This document shows, piece by piece, positions 54,601-63,595 of a DNA stretch of 64,000 bases (position 1 is its first letter; the number at the start of each line of letters is the position of its first letter). Made by a program: the position numbers and the translations under genes. The notes under the pieces are model-generated. The model was not told the origin of the DNA. It searched no databases and worked only from the letters and a program-made list of their open reading frames with translations. The stretch covers positions 124,001 through 188,000 of the forward strand of contig NZ_JAMBOE010000009.1 of the NCBI RefSeq assembly GCF_023715465.1, written 5' to 3'. Source of the stretch: Paenibacillus macerans (GTDB lineage Bacteria > Bacillota > Bacilli > Paenibacillales > Paenibacillaceae).

Positions 54601-54630
54601 TTTACATACCCCTTGGGGGTATATTATAAT
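54601..54630 (+). promoter_or_regulatory. CsoR-type operator and csoR promoter
   Basis: ATACCCCTTGGGGGTAT (54606-54622) is a GC-tract palindrome typical of CsoR boxes, placed between -35 TTTACA (54601-54606) and -10 TATAAT (54625-54630), 18-bp spacer. Apo-CsoR should block the promoter until Cu(I) releases it. Confidence 0.85.
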
Positions 54631-54674
54631 GAGCTTACCACAACAAGTTATGCTGGTTTGAAAGGAGAAGACGT

Positions 54675-55034
54675 ATGGCGGAGAACATTCAGGAACATAC
54701 ACACCATTGCGGAGACCACGGAGCGCAGAATGAGGGCAAAGCTGAAGGCAAAACGGTCCGGCACAGCCACCATTCCGAAGCGATGAAAGGCAACCTGACC
54801 AGCCGTTTGAACCGGATCGAAGGGCAAATTCGCGGGATCAAAGGGTTGATCGAAAGAGATACTTACTGTGACGATGTCCTGAATCAGATTGCTGCCGTTC
54901 AGTCCGCGCTCAACAGCGTCGGCCGGCTGTTGCTCGAGGGACATATGAGAAGCTGCGTCATCGAACGGATTCAAGCCGGCGAGACGGAAGTGGTGGATGA
55001 ACTGTTGGTGACGGTCAATAAGTTAATGAAGTAA
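54675..55034 (+). CDS. csoR: Copper-sensing transcriptional repressor CsoR
   Basis: 119 residues. An all-helical DUF156 repressor that binds Cu(I) through Cys in TYCDDVLNQ, His and Cys in LLLEGHMRSC (spacing C-x24-H-x3-C), the CsoR fingerprint. The N-terminal 40 residues are a His-rich extension (EHTHHCGDHG, RHSHHSE), longer than usual, that may add metal affinity. RBS AAAGGAG. Autoregulated through the operator at 54606 and co-transcribed with copZ 28 bp downstream. Confidence 0.95.
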   Translation: MAENIQEHTHHCGDHGAQNEGKAEGKTVRHSHHSEAMKGNLTSRLNRIEGQIRGIKGLIERDTYCDDVLNQIAAVQSALNSVGRLLLEGHMRSCVIERIQAGETEVVDELLVTVNKLMK

Positions 55035-55062
55035 AATATCGAAAATTTAGGAGGCAGGAATC

Positions 55063-55263
55063 ATGCAAAATATTACGTTGAACGTGGAAGGCATGTCGTG
55101 CAATCATTGCGTTAAGTCGGTAGAAGGAGCCGTTGCGGGATTGGGCGCCACTGGCAAGGTCGATTTGGCGGCCAAAAAAGTAGAGGTTGCTTTCGACGAA
55201 AGCAAAGTGACGGTGGACCAGATTAAAGAAGCGATCGAAGAACAAGGATATGACGTAGTTTAA
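55063..55263 (+). CDS. copZ: Copper chaperone CopZ
   Basis: 66 residues, a single HMA fold with the Cu(I)-binding GMSCNHC motif at residues 10-16. It carries Cu(I) to the CopA ATPase. RBS AGGAGG. A terminator-like hairpin separates it from copA. Confidence 0.96.
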   Translation: MQNITLNVEGMSCNHCVKSVEGAVAGLGATGKVDLAAKKVEVAFDESKVTVDQIKEAIEEQGYDVV

Positions 55264-55310
55264 TTCAAAAACCTAAGTTGAGTCAAACCGCTTCGAGTCT
55301 GATACGGATA

Positions 55311-55348
55311 ACCGCTTGATCAGGCCCGGAATAAGCGGGGATTTTTTT
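55311..55348 (+). terminator. Terminator between copZ and copA
   Basis: ACCGCTT pairs with AAGCGGG around GATCAGGCCCGGAAT, followed by seven T that also form part of the copA promoter region. Confidence 0.7.
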
Positions 55349-55377
55349 GTCTGAAATATACCCCGTGGGGGTACATT
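55347..55377 (+). promoter_or_regulatory. CsoR-type operator and copA promoter
   Basis: TACCCCGTGGGGGTA (55359-55373) is a near-perfect palindrome matching the site before csoR. Candidate -35 TTGTCT (55347-55352) and -10 TACATT (55372-55377) have a 19-bp gap, so the promoter call is weaker than the operator call. Confidence 0.75.
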
Positions 55378-55411
55378 GAAGCGAAACGCAAACAAATATG
55401 GAGGAATCACT

Positions 55412-57637
55412 ATGGAAAAAGCACTGTCGGCTCCCAACGATCAAGCGATGCTGCAAATTACCGGCATGACCTGCGCCGCCTGCGCGGCCCGGATCGAAAA
55501 AGGGTTAAACCGGCTTCCCGGTGTGGAGCAGGCGAACGTGAACCTGGCGCTGGAGACGGCCCAGGTGACGTATGAGCCGGGGCAAGTATCGCTGGAGCAA
55601 ATCATCGATAAAGTTAGCAAGCTCGGATACGGAGCCATTCCCAAACCTTCGGAGCAGGAGTCGGAGGACATCCGGACCCGGGAGATCCGCAAGCAGAGAA
55701 ACAAGCTGATCGTGTCGGCAGTGCTGGCATTTCCGCTGCTGTGGGCGATGGCCGGGCATTTCTCTTTCACCTCGTGGATCTGGACGCCGGAGCTGTTCAT
55801 GAACCCCTGGTTCCAGCTGGCGCTGGCGACGCCGGTGCAGTTCATCATCGGGCGCGGCTTTTACGTCGGCGCCTACAAAGCGCTGCGCAGCCGCAGCGCC
55901 AATATGGATGTGCTGGTCGCGCTCGGCACGTCGGCGGCGTATTTTTACAGTCTATATTTGAGCCTGGACGCCCTGAGTATGCCGCATGGGCATACCCCCC
56001 AGCTGTATTATGAGACGAGTTCGATCCTGATTACGCTGATCCTGCTCGGCAAATGGTTCGAAGCGCTGGCCAAAGGCCGTTCCTCGCAAGCGATCAAAAC
56101 GCTGATGGGGCTGCAGGCCAAGACGGCGCTTGTCGTCAAAGACGGCGTGGAGACGGTCGTGCCGATTGAATCCGTTGTTCCGGGCGACTTGCTGATTGTC
56201 AAGCCGGGCGAAAAGATACCGGTAGACGGTATCGTGGCCGGCGGCTCGTCCGCGGTAGATGAATCGATGCTGACGGGGGAGAGCATTCCGGTCGAGAAAA
56301 AAGCAGGCGATCCGGTCATTGGGGCGACCGTGAACAAACACGGCGTGCTGCGCGTTCAGGCCACCAAGGTCGGCAGGGAAACGGCGCTGGCGCAGATCAT
56401 CCGCGTCGTCGAAGAGGCGCAAGGGTCGAAGGCGCCGATCCAGCGGGTGGCGGACGTGATCTCCGGGATTTTCGTGCCGATCGTTGTCGGGATCGCTGTG
56501 GTGACGTTTTTGGTGTGGTTTTTCCTGGTGGCGCCGGGCAGCTTTGCGGAAGCGCTGGAAAAAGCGATCGCCGTGCTCGTGATCGCCTGCCCTTGCGCGC
56601 TCGGGCTAGCGACGCCGACGTCGATTATGGCCGGCTCCGGGCGGGCCGCGGAGTACGGCATCCTGTTCAAGGGCGGCGAGCATCTCGAGACCGCCCAAGG
56701 GCTCGACGCAATCGTGCTGGATAAGACCGGCACGATCACGCGGGGGCAGCCGGAGCTGCGGCAAGTCGTCCCGGCCGGGGGCTGGGACGAAGCGGAACTG
56801 CTCCGGCTCGTGGGTGCCGCCGAGCGCAGCTCCGAGCATCCGCTCGCGGATGCGGTCGTTGCCGGGGCGCGGGCGCGCGGGCTGGATCTGCCCGAGGCGA
56901 CCGCCTTTGAGGCGGTGCCGGGGCATGGTATTGCGGCGGCCGTAGAAGGCCGCCGGGTGCTCGCCGGCACGCGCCGTCTGATGGCGCGGGAAGGCGTCGA
57001 CGTCTCCGCCGCGCTGCCGGAGATGACGGCGCTGGAAGCCGCCGGCAACACCGTGCTGCTCGCCAGCGTGGACGGCGTCTACGCCGGCATGGTCGCCGTG
57101 AGCGACACCGTGAAGGACACGTCCAAAGCCGCGGTGGCGCGGCTGAAGGCGATGGGGCTTCAAGTGGTCATGATCACCGGCGACAACGAGCGCACGGCGA
57201 AGGCGATCGCCGCCGAGGTCGGCATCGACGAGGTGCTCGCCGAAGTGCTGCCGGAAGGCAAAGCCGCCGAAGTCAAAAAGCTGCAGGAACGCGGCCTGAA
57301 GGTGGCGATGGTCGGCGACGGCATCAACGACGCCCCGGCGCTGGCCGTGGCCGACGTCGGCATCGCCATCGGCACGGGCACCGATGTGGCGATGGAGGCC
57401 GCCGACGTGACCCTGATGCGCGGCGACCTTGAGGGCGTACCGGACGCGATCGCGATGAGCAAGCGCACGATGGGGAACATCAAGCAGAACCTGTTCTGGG
57501 CGCTCGCTTACAACACGATCGGCATCCCGGTGGCGGCCGTGGGCTTCCTTGCCCCTTGGCTCGCCGGCGCGGCGATGGCCCTCAGCTCGGTATCCGTGGT
57601 GCTGAACGCGCTGCGATTGCAAAGAGTGAAGCTGTAA
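55412..57637 (+). CDS. copA: Cu(I)-exporting P1B-type ATPase CopA
   Basis: 741 residues. One N-terminal HMA domain ([15 protein letters not shown] near 17-31), where Bacillus CopA usually has two. Then eight membrane helices with the Cu(I)-binding ACPCALG motif near 392, phosphorylation site DKTGTITRG near 436, SEHPLADAV of the nucleotide domain, and [12 protein letters not shown] near 634. It pumps Cu(I) out of the cytosol. ATG 55412 follows GGAGG by 7 bases; the upstream TTG 55376 overlaps the operator. Confidence 0.96.
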   Translation: MEKALSAPNDQAMLQITGMTCAACAARIEKGLNRLPGVEQANVNLALETAQVTYEPGQVSLEQIIDKVSKLGYGAIPKPSEQESEDIRTREIRKQRNKLIVSAVLAFPLLWAMAGHFSFTSWIWTPELFMNPWFQLALATPVQFIIGRGFYVGAYKALRSRSANMDVLVALGTSAAYFYSLYLSLDALSMPHGHTPQLYYETSSILITLILLGKWFEALAKGRSSQAIKTLMGLQAKTALVVKDGVETVVPIESVVPGDLLIVKPGEKIPVDGIVAGGSSAVDESMLTGESIPVEKKAGDPVIGATVNKHGVLRVQATKVGRETALAQIIRVVEEAQGSKAPIQRVADVISGIFVPIVVGIAVVTFLVWFFLVAPGSFAEALEKAIAVLVIACPCALGLATPTSIMAGSGRAAEYGILFKGGEHLETAQGLDAIVLDKTGTITRGQPELRQVVPAGGWDEAELLRLVGAAERSSEHPLADAVVAGARARGLDLPEATAFEAVPGHGIAAAVEGRRVLAGTRRLMAREGVDVSAALPEMTALEAAGNTVLLASVDGVYAGMVAVSDTVKDTSKAAVARLKAMGLQVVMITGDNERTAKAIAAEVGIDEVLAEVLPEGKAAEVKKLQERGLKVAMVGDGINDAPALAVADVGIAIGTGTDVAMEAADVTLMRGDLEGVPDAIAMSKRTMGNIKQNLFWALAYNTIGIPVAAVGFLAPWLAGAAMALSSVSVVLNALRLQRVKL

Positions 57638-57651
57638 GTTTAGCACGAAAA

Positions 57652-57702
57652 GAGCCCCAAGCGATAGCCGTTCCCGTTCTATTTCGGCTTCGCCTGGGGC
57701 TT
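57652..57702 (+). terminator. Hairpin terminator after copA
   Basis: GAGCCCCAAGCGATAGCCG pairs imperfectly with CGGCTTCGCCTGGGGCTT. The T-run is poor, so strength is uncertain. Confidence 0.6.
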
Positions 57703-57750
57703 GTTGTATGAGGATTAGGAGTTTCCGAAAGGCTTGAATTGGCGGTCTGA

Positions 57751-57882
57751 TTGGATATATCCAATAGATGAGGCTCGGCAAGGCGAAATATGGGCTATTA
57801 AAGTGAATTCTATTGGATATTATCCAATGAAGGGTCAAAATAGCGTTCGATATCCGCCAATCTATTGGAATTTTTCCAATGA
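57751..57882. repeat. Dispersed intergenic repeat, family D copy 2
   Basis: Three ATTGGA-n5-TCCAAT palindromes at about 57751, 57812 and 57863, with the same 50-60-bp spacing as at 40364. Confidence 0.85.
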
Positions 57883-57934
57883 GAAGGGGCAGGGGAATAA
57901 GCTACTTAAATCGGTGGGATCTAGCGAATACGGT

Positions 57935-58008
57935 GAACAAGCTGCTATAGACATCCTCTGGCGAACTCGACGAACAAGCTACTACAGACATCCCCTGGCG
58001 AACGCGAC
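57935..58008 (+). repeat. 37-bp direct repeat, two copies
   Basis: GAACAAGCT(G/A)CTA(T/C)AGACATCC and the following CTGGCGAAC(T/G)CGAC repeat back to back at 57935 and 57972 with about four mismatches. Confidence 0.85.
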
Positions 58009-58040
58009 AAAAAAGCTCCTTAATGAACATTTATGCCCGT

Positions 58041-58084
58041 AAAAAAGCGGTCTCCCGGGGTGAACCCGGTGAGGCCGCTTTTTT
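58041..58084. terminator. Bidirectional hairpin with T-runs
   Basis: AAAAAAGCGG...CCGGG-GTGAA-CCCGG...CCGCTTTTTT. No gene directly precedes it on the + strand, so it may end read-through from copA or an unseen small transcript in 57710-58040. Confidence 0.75.
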
Positions 58085-58136
58085 CATGTCATGGACGCCT
58101 GCTCACCGGCTACCGCATGGCGAAAGCGGACATTCC

Positions 58137-58340
58137 TCGCTTCGCTAACGGACACCAGAGACCTTATTCGGGGTAAAACGCAGGGTTTAAAATTGTAACG
58201 GACTCAGGAGCCCTTATTTCCAGTAAATCTGCGAAAAACTTGCCTCTTGGAGCCGAATAGCGGCATCTGTGTCCGTTAGAACGGGGAATATCCGGGAAAT
58301 GAGCGAATAAGGTCATTACGGTCCGTTACGGGGACAGTGG
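58137..58340. repeat. Dispersed intergenic repeat, family A copy 4
   Basis: CTAACGGACACCAGAGACC-TTATT, TTGTAACGGACTCAGGAGCCC-TTATTT, then the inverses CATCTGTGTCCGTTAG and AATAAGGTCATTACGGTCCGTTA. The first 18 bases equal those at 1108. Confidence 0.8.
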
Positions 58341-58365
58341 CTCGAACAGGGACGCCGGTCGGCGT

Positions 58366-58968
58366 TTATGGTTTCTCGTAAATGATCCCCTGCTCATAAA
58401 GCCCTTGGATGAGCAGCTTCATGAGCTGCACACTGCTGACGAGGGCAGGCACATCGGGGTGTTTGACACTTTCCGAAAAACTTAGCGATGCTTCACGCGC
58501 TTTAAGGTGGAGCTTGATGTGCGCGCCCGGATGCTGTTCCAGCGCCTCGGCCAGGCCGTCCTGCTTGAGGACGGAGCGCAGCAGGCTGGGGTGCGACGCC
58601 CGTGCGCGAAACCGCTTGTTCAGGGCGGAATCGGGCAGCGCGGCAGGCCGTAAACGCCCGGGAAGCAAGCCTAACGCCGGGCGCTTGGCGGAGCAAAGGT
58701 CGAACTCCAGCTTGCGGCGGGGCCGGTAGCTGTATTTTATGCCGATAACGTGCGTTTGGCCGGAGGAACTGGAACTGGGGTCGGCCAAGGTGACGATGCA
58801 TTCCCCAAGTTCGTGGGGAAGTCTGACGCGCACATGCTGTCTCGTATATTTCAGCCCATGAAATTTTGCGGCCTTGTATGTGCCTCCGGCGGTTTTGGCA
58901 AATTCCTTCAAAAGCGCGGCCGATTTGGACTCCCACCACGGTTTGCGAATCTGTTTAGTCTGTGTCAT
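58366..58968 (-). CDS. Conserved hypothetical protein, basic, third gene of an SPFH/RHH operon
   Basis: 200 residues from ATG 58968 (RBS GGAGGAG). I do not recognise a named domain. The N-terminus is basic (KQIRKPWWESKSAALLKEFA), followed by a probable beta-rich segment (QHVRVRLPHELGECIVTLAD, THVIGIKYSYRPRRK) and C-terminal helices ending VQLMKLLIQGLYEQGIIYEK. No signal peptide or membrane helix. The start overlaps the upstream RHH gene by 14 bp, so the two are translationally coupled. It could bind nucleic acid or membrane lipid; no function is claimed. Confidence 0.75.
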   Translation of the reverse strand: MTQTKQIRKPWWESKSAALLKEFAKTAGGTYKAAKFHGLKYTRQHVRVRLPHELGECIVTLADPSSSSSGQTHVIGIKYSYRPRRKLEFDLCSAKRPALGLLPGRLRPAALPDSALNKRFRARASHPSLLRSVLKQDGLAEALEQHPGAHIKLHLKAREASLSFSESVKHPDVPALVSSVQLMKLLIQGLYEQGIIYEKP

Positions 58969-59149
58969 GCTTCTCCTCCTCTTTGCCCGGCGCCCGGTTT
59001 GAAGGCAGCCTGCCTTCACGGCGCAAAGCTTCCCGCAGCAGGTATTCGATATGGCCATTGACGCTTCGGAATTCGTCCGCTGCCCAGCGTTCCAAAGCTT
59101 GATACAAAATCGGGTCAAGGCGAAGAGGGAAGCTCTTTTTGCTGGCCAT
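58955..59149 (-). CDS. Arc-type ribbon-helix-helix small protein
   Basis: 64 residues: KKSFPLRLDPILYQALERWA is the RHH strand and first helix, and EFRSVNGHIEYLLREALRRE the second helix. RHH proteins act as DNA-binding repressors, often autoregulating small operons or as antitoxins. ATG 59149 with AAAGGG upstream; a longer upstream frame overlaps the SPFH gene and lacks an RBS. It lies 16 bp after SPFH and overlaps the unknown gene. Confidence 0.85.
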   Translation of the reverse strand: MASKKSFPLRLDPILYQALERWAADEFRSVNGHIEYLLREALRREGRLPSNRAPGKEEEKHDTD

Positions 59150-59165
59150 CGTAAATGGCGCCCTT

Positions 59166-60020
59166 TTAGTAAAGCGTGCTCGCGTTGATGACCGGCTGGG
59201 CGGAACGGTCGGAAACGACGGCAACGAGCAGGTTGTTGATCATCGCGGCTTTGCGTTCATCGTCCAACTCCACGACCTGGCCCGCCTGCAGGCGTTCAAT
59301 CGCCATTTGCACCATCGTGACGGCGCCGTCGACGATTTTTTCGCGCGCGGCGATGATGGCTTCGGCCTGCTGCCGCTGCAGCATGGCGCTGGCGATTTCG
59401 GGCGAATACGCCAAATGGGTGAGGCGTGTTTCAATCACTTTGACGCCGGCGAGCGCCAGCCGGTTTTGCAGCTCATCAGTTAGTTCCACCGCGATTTCTT
59501 CAGTATTGCCGCGCAGGGAGAAGCTTGCCGTGTCCGGCTGGTCGTAAGGGTACTTGCTTGCAACGTGGCGCAGGGCTGCTTCGCTTTGAATTTCCACGAA
59601 CGTTTCGTATTCATCTACCTCAAACAGCGCTTTGGCGGAATCGACCACCGCAAAAACGACGACGGTTGCAATTTCGATCGGGTTCCCGTTCACGTCGTTG
59701 ACTTTCAACTTGGCGCTGTTGAAATTGCGGACGCGCAGCGAAACTTTTCGGCGCGTTGAGAACGGAATGGCCAAGTAAAACCCGCTTTTGCGAATGACGC
59801 CGAGATAACGGCCGAAAAAAGTCACGACGGCAGCCTGGTTCGGCTGTACGATCGTAAGGCCGGTGAGCAGCACGAGGGCGATGGCGCAAGCGGCGATTCC
59901 GCCAATCACGGGCAGCGCACCGGGAAGCGAGAACAAATAGCCGCCGGCCGCCGCGAATGCCAGGATAAACAGCAAAGCGGCAAAGCCGTTCAAATAAGAC
60001 ATTTCTTTTTCCTTGTACAT
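59166..60020 (-). CDS. SPFH-domain membrane protein, second type
   Basis: 284 residues. Two N-terminal membrane helices ([35 protein letters not shown]) and an SPFH domain ([77 protein letters not shown]). It lacks the long coiled coil of the SPFH protein at 37275 and ends soon after [22 protein letters not shown] 60020 follows AAGGAG by 8 bases. Leads a three-gene operon with an RHH protein and an unknown protein. Confidence 0.9.
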   Translation of the reverse strand: MYKEKEMSYLNGFAALLFILAFAAAGGYLFSLPGALPVIGGIAACAIALVLLTGLTIVQPNQAAVVTFFGRYLGVIRKSGFYLAIPFSTRRKVSLRVRNFNSAKLKVNDVNGNPIEIATVVVFAVVDSAKALFEVDEYETFVEIQSEAALRHVASKYPYDQPDTASFSLRGNTEEIAVELTDELQNRLALAGVKVIETRLTHLAYSPEIASAMLQRQQAEAIIAAREKIVDGAVTMVQMAIERLQAGQVVELDDERKAAMINNLLVAVVSDRSAQPVINASTLY

Positions 60021-60070
60021 ACGGAACACTCCTTCAGGGTTAGGTTGATTCATATTGTATTGATATGACA

Positions 60071-60099
60071 ATGATATCACTATTACAATAAAATGTAAA
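60071..60099 (-). promoter_or_regulatory. Promoter of the SPFH-RHH operon
   Basis: On the - strand, -35 TTTACA (60094-60099), 17-bp spacer, -10 TATCAT (60071-60076). A TGATATCA-like palindrome overlaps the -10 and could be an RHH operator. Further upstream, 60120-60400 is AT-rich with the inverted pair AATCAATAGTGATT/GATCATTGATT and holds the unplaced promoter of the sensor kinase. Confidence 0.55.
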
Positions 60100-60403
60100 T
60101 TGCCCAAATTGAAAAAATTTTAGCAGTTGCAATTTGGCGCTGTCTTCCATTCTCACCGATTTTAGGAGTATTTACTAAACAGTTTAGTTGTTTATGTTTG
60201 TATATAACTTAAATTAATCAATAGTGATTGACTGATCATTGATTAAGTTGTATTTTTAGGTCGTAATCTTCTTTTAAGCTAAAAAATGAAAAAAAAGTTT
60301 AGTTTAAGATCCGGCGGATTAGTATTAGGTTGTTTGGTGGCCGGGGGATTGTTCTTTTCTATGATAAGATCGGGATATCTTTTGACAGCTGGGGGTTGAA
60401 GTC

Positions 60404-62212
60404 ATGTTTTGGAAGCGCTTATCTTATCAAAGAAAATTGTTGCTTGTGCTTATCGTCGTCAGCAGTCTGCCGGTGCTTCTGGTGGGAACGATCGCCTACC
60501 AAAAGTCTTCGGAAACGTTAATGAAGCGGACGGAGCAAGACCTGCAGGTGATTGCCGGACAGTTGATTTCGGCAATTCAAAAGCAAGTTAGCGATTTCGA
60601 CCGTTTCAGTATTTTGCCGTACTATATGCCGGAAGCGTTTACAATTTTTAACCGGCCCTACGTTCCCGAAGAAGACTGGGGATCGGCCGAACTGAACGCG
60701 CAGCGGCAGCTCATTCGTTTAATGAGCGCGTATCCTTCAATTAATAAATCGATTAAAGCGATGGTTCTGTACGGCAATAACGGCCGGATCAGCGGATACC
60801 AACTGAATGGCAATTCCTCGATCAACCGGGCCTACGACGTTAAGCAGGAAGACTGGTATCAAGAGGCTTTAGGGAAGAAAGGCGGCTTCGTCGTCTCGGG
60901 CGTACATGAGGTGGGGCAATTCGAAGGGGGATCGTTCGAGGCCGTCACCGTATCGAGAATGCTGCTGGATGAGGAAATGCGTCCGCTCGCCGTGATCGCC
61001 ATTCATATTTCTCCCGATTTTATTGAAAATATCATCGATTCCTCCGGACTGCAGGATACCGTTGTGACCGTAGTCGACGCGAATCACCGGCTGATCTACG
61101 CTTCGGATAAACAGATTGCCGCGCGGCTGCTGGAACGTCCGTTTGATGTAGGTACGAACGGCGCTTGGTCGGCGGAGAGCAAGCTCGATAACCTGAAGGT
61201 GAAATACAGTGGAGTGGTGAGGAAAAACAGTTATTTGGGCTGGACGATCTATGTGGGCAAAAATCAGCAGGTGATCCTGCAAGGCAGCAACACCATACGC
61301 AAATATACGGTGGCGATCGCCGCCGTATTGACGGTGGCCTCGGCGCTCGTATCCTGGCTGCTTGCCGGCAATCTGTCGCGCCCGATCAACCGGCTGATCC
61401 GCTCGATGCGGAGTGTCGAGACCGGCAAATTCGAGGTCCTGGAGGCGCCGACCCGTTATGACGAAATCGGGCAGCTGCATTTGAGTTACGCGCGTATGGT
61501 CAGGCGGCTGGACGAGCTGGTTCAGTCGATCGCGGAGAAGGAACGGCAGAAACGAAAGGCCGAGCTGTATGCGCTGCGGGTCAGGATCCAGCCGCATTTT
61601 TTGTACAACACGCTGAACTCGATCCGGATGCTGGCCATTTTGCAGCAGTCCCCGCAAATCGCCAAGCTGATCCATGCGCTTAACCGGCTGCTCCAATCCT
61701 ACCTAAAGCTGAACGATGAGCTCATGCCCTTGTCCCGGGAGATCGATTTGCTGCGGGATTACGAGCAATTGATGGATTTGCGCTACACCAATACGTTTAC
61801 CGTCGAGTGGGACGTACCTGAGGAATTGCTGGACGCGGGGGTTCCGGCCATGCTGCTGCAACCGATCTTGGAAAATGCCATTTTTCACGGCTCACGGGGA
61901 CTGGGCCGCATGCTGGTGATCGGCGTGAAAGTCTCGCTGATGGAGCGTGACCGCGGCAAGCTTTGCATCGAAATCAAGGATAACGGAGTTGGGATCGCGG
62001 AGGAACAGATCGAGCGCCTGCTGGTGGGCGGTGACGGGGATGGGGACGGCGTTTCCCATATCGGGATCAACAATGTCAACGACCGCATCCGGCTGTGGTT
62101 CGGCAGAGGATACGGCCTTACCGTCCAGCGTCTGGAGCCGGGAACCGCCGTGATCATAACGATACCTTACAAACCGTTAAAGTTGAACAACCTTTTAAAA
62201 AGGGGGATTTAA
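60404..62212 (+). CDS. YesM-type sensor histidine kinase
   Basis: 602 residues. An N-terminal membrane helix (LLLVLIVVSSLPVLLVGTIAY), an extracellular dCache-like sensor (about 40-285), a second helix (VAIAAVLTVASALVSWLLAG), HAMP (NLSRPINRLIRSMRSVETGK), then the His_kinase domain with phospho-acceptor His in RIQPHFLYNTLNSIRML and the ATPase boxes LQPILENAIFHG and IEIKDNGVGI. YesM kinases usually sense carbohydrates and act on the adjacent YesN regulator. RBS AGCTGGGGG before the ATG. One base from the next gene. Confidence 0.94.
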   Translation: MFWKRLSYQRKLLLVLIVVSSLPVLLVGTIAYQKSSETLMKRTEQDLQVIAGQLISAIQKQVSDFDRFSILPYYMPEAFTIFNRPYVPEEDWGSAELNAQRQLIRLMSAYPSINKSIKAMVLYGNNGRISGYQLNGNSSINRAYDVKQEDWYQEALGKKGGFVVSGVHEVGQFEGGSFEAVTVSRMLLDEEMRPLAVIAIHISPDFIENIIDSSGLQDTVVTVVDANHRLIYASDKQIAARLLERPFDVGTNGAWSAESKLDNLKVKYSGVVRKNSYLGWTIYVGKNQQVILQGSNTIRKYTVAIAAVLTVASALVSWLLAGNLSRPINRLIRSMRSVETGKFEVLEAPTRYDEIGQLHLSYARMVRRLDELVQSIAEKERQKRKAELYALRVRIQPHFLYNTLNSIRMLAILQQSPQIAKLIHALNRLLQSYLKLNDELMPLSREIDLLRDYEQLMDLRYTNTFTVEWDVPEELLDAGVPAMLLQPILENAIFHGSRGLGRMLVIGVKVSLMERDRGKLCIEIKDNGVGIAEEQIERLLVGGDGDGDGVSHIGINNVNDRIRLWFGRGYGLTVQRLEPGTAVIITIPYKPLKLNNLLKRGI

Positions 62213-62213
62213 A

Positions 62214-63410
62214 ATGTGGAACCTGCTTGTGGTGGAAGATGAAGCCATTGTCAGAATGGGGCTGCGTTATATGGTGGATTGGGAGGCGCAGGGCGTGTGC
62301 TGGAAAGCCGAAGCCGCCAACGGTGAAGAAGCGGTGAAAGTGCTGGAGTCGGAGGAGATCCATATCGTGATGACCGATATCCGCATGCCGGGCATGGACG
62401 GGATCGAGCTGGGACACTATATCCGCAGCCAGCGGCCGCAGCATATCCAAATGATCTATTTGAGCAGTTATGACGATTTTCCTTATGTTAAAGAAGCGAT
62501 TCGGCTGAATGCGCTCGATTATCTTCATAAGCCGACGATGGACGAGGAGGAAGTGAAAGGGGCGCTGCAAAAAGCGGTCAAGCTGCTGGAACAAAGCACG
62601 CCCAGAACGCTCCCGGCATGGCCGGAGGAGGAGCGCAACACTTGGCTGGTTTCCCTGCTGGATACGTACACTTATCCACGGGAAATGCTGGTGCCGGAGC
62701 TTGCGCCGGGGGGAGCGTTGTCCGAAGGACTGTGGCTTGCCGCCATCCGTCTGCGGGACGATGCTGCGGATCAGATCGCCGTGGCCGCAGGCAAGGACCA
62801 CCTGAAATTCATCTCAATCCGCTACCTGATCGAAGAATACGTGGGCCGGGACTGGGGAGGACTGGTCTTTCACCGGGGCCGCCGGGAAATCATCTGGCTG
62901 GCGCCGGCCGCGCCGAAGTCGGGGGCGGGCGGCCGCTGCGGCAGGGAGCAGTATCTGGAGCGGCTGCGGGGCAAAATTTTCGAGCTGCTCAATGCCTCGA
63001 TTGTGTATTCCTTTAGCTCTGTTTACGGGCATCCGCAGCAAATTCCCGAGGCTTATCTGGAAGCCGAACTGAAATTCCCGGTGAATCAACAAAGCGACAG
63101 CCTGCATATCCGCCTGGCGAAGGAATATGTGGATAGCCATCTGCTGGAGGATGTTACGCTGCAGAAGGTAGCGGACTCCATTCCGATCAGTCCCGGTTAT
63201 TTAAGCCGCATTTTCCTGAAGGAAGTGGGCGAAAGCTTCAGCGAATACGTGATCCGCAACAAAATCATCCATGCGCAAAAGCTGCTGCGGGAAACAAACA
63301 AAAAGGTTTATGAAATCGCTGAAGTCCTCAGCTATACGAATCCGCACTATTTCAGCAAGCTGTTTAAGGACCGGGTGGGGATGACCCCGTTGGAATACCG
63401 GAACCGTTAG
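62214..63410 (+). CDS. YesN-type response regulator with AraC DNA-binding domain
   Basis: 398 residues. The receiver (LLVVEDEAIVRMGLRYMVDW; phospho-acceptor Asp in IVMTDIRMPGMDG near 56; LSSYDDFPYVKEAI; LHKPTM) is followed by a variable middle and two AraC-type HTH motifs (VTLQKVADSIPISPGYLSRI; VYEIAEVLSYTNPHYFSKLF) near the C-terminus. It is shorter than common YesN proteins because the middle is reduced to about 160 residues. It probably activates the binding-protein gene that begins at 63806. Confidence 0.94.
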   Translation: MWNLLVVEDEAIVRMGLRYMVDWEAQGVCWKAEAANGEEAVKVLESEEIHIVMTDIRMPGMDGIELGHYIRSQRPQHIQMIYLSSYDDFPYVKEAIRLNALDYLHKPTMDEEEVKGALQKAVKLLEQSTPRTLPAWPEEERNTWLVSLLDTYTYPREMLVPELAPGGALSEGLWLAAIRLRDDAADQIAVAAGKDHLKFISIRYLIEEYVGRDWGGLVFHRGRREIIWLAPAAPKSGAGGRCGREQYLERLRGKIFELLNASIVYSFSSVYGHPQQIPEAYLEAELKFPVNQQSDSLHIRLAKEYVDSHLLEDVTLQKVADSIPISPGYLSRIFLKEVGESFSEYVIRNKIIHAQKLLRETNKKVYEIAEVLSYTNPHYFSKLFKDRVGMTPLEYRNR

Positions 63411-63595
63411 TTAGTGCAAAAAAAGATAGCAAAAAACAGGATTCGTCTATTGTACTCAAAATGGGCGATTACGAACAGCCGCAACGCGTCAGCGAAGTGT
63501 ACGAAATGACAAACGCCGCTCATACCGGGCTCCGACCACGGGTAGTAGACTTAAAGCAGGTAAACAAGCGGAGCGCTGGTTTACTTAGAGTGCGA

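Noticed and set aside
57734-58042. A 102-codon open frame on the + strand after copA
   Set aside because: It runs through the ATTGGA hairpins and the 37-bp direct repeats, lacks an RBS, and is best explained by repeats.
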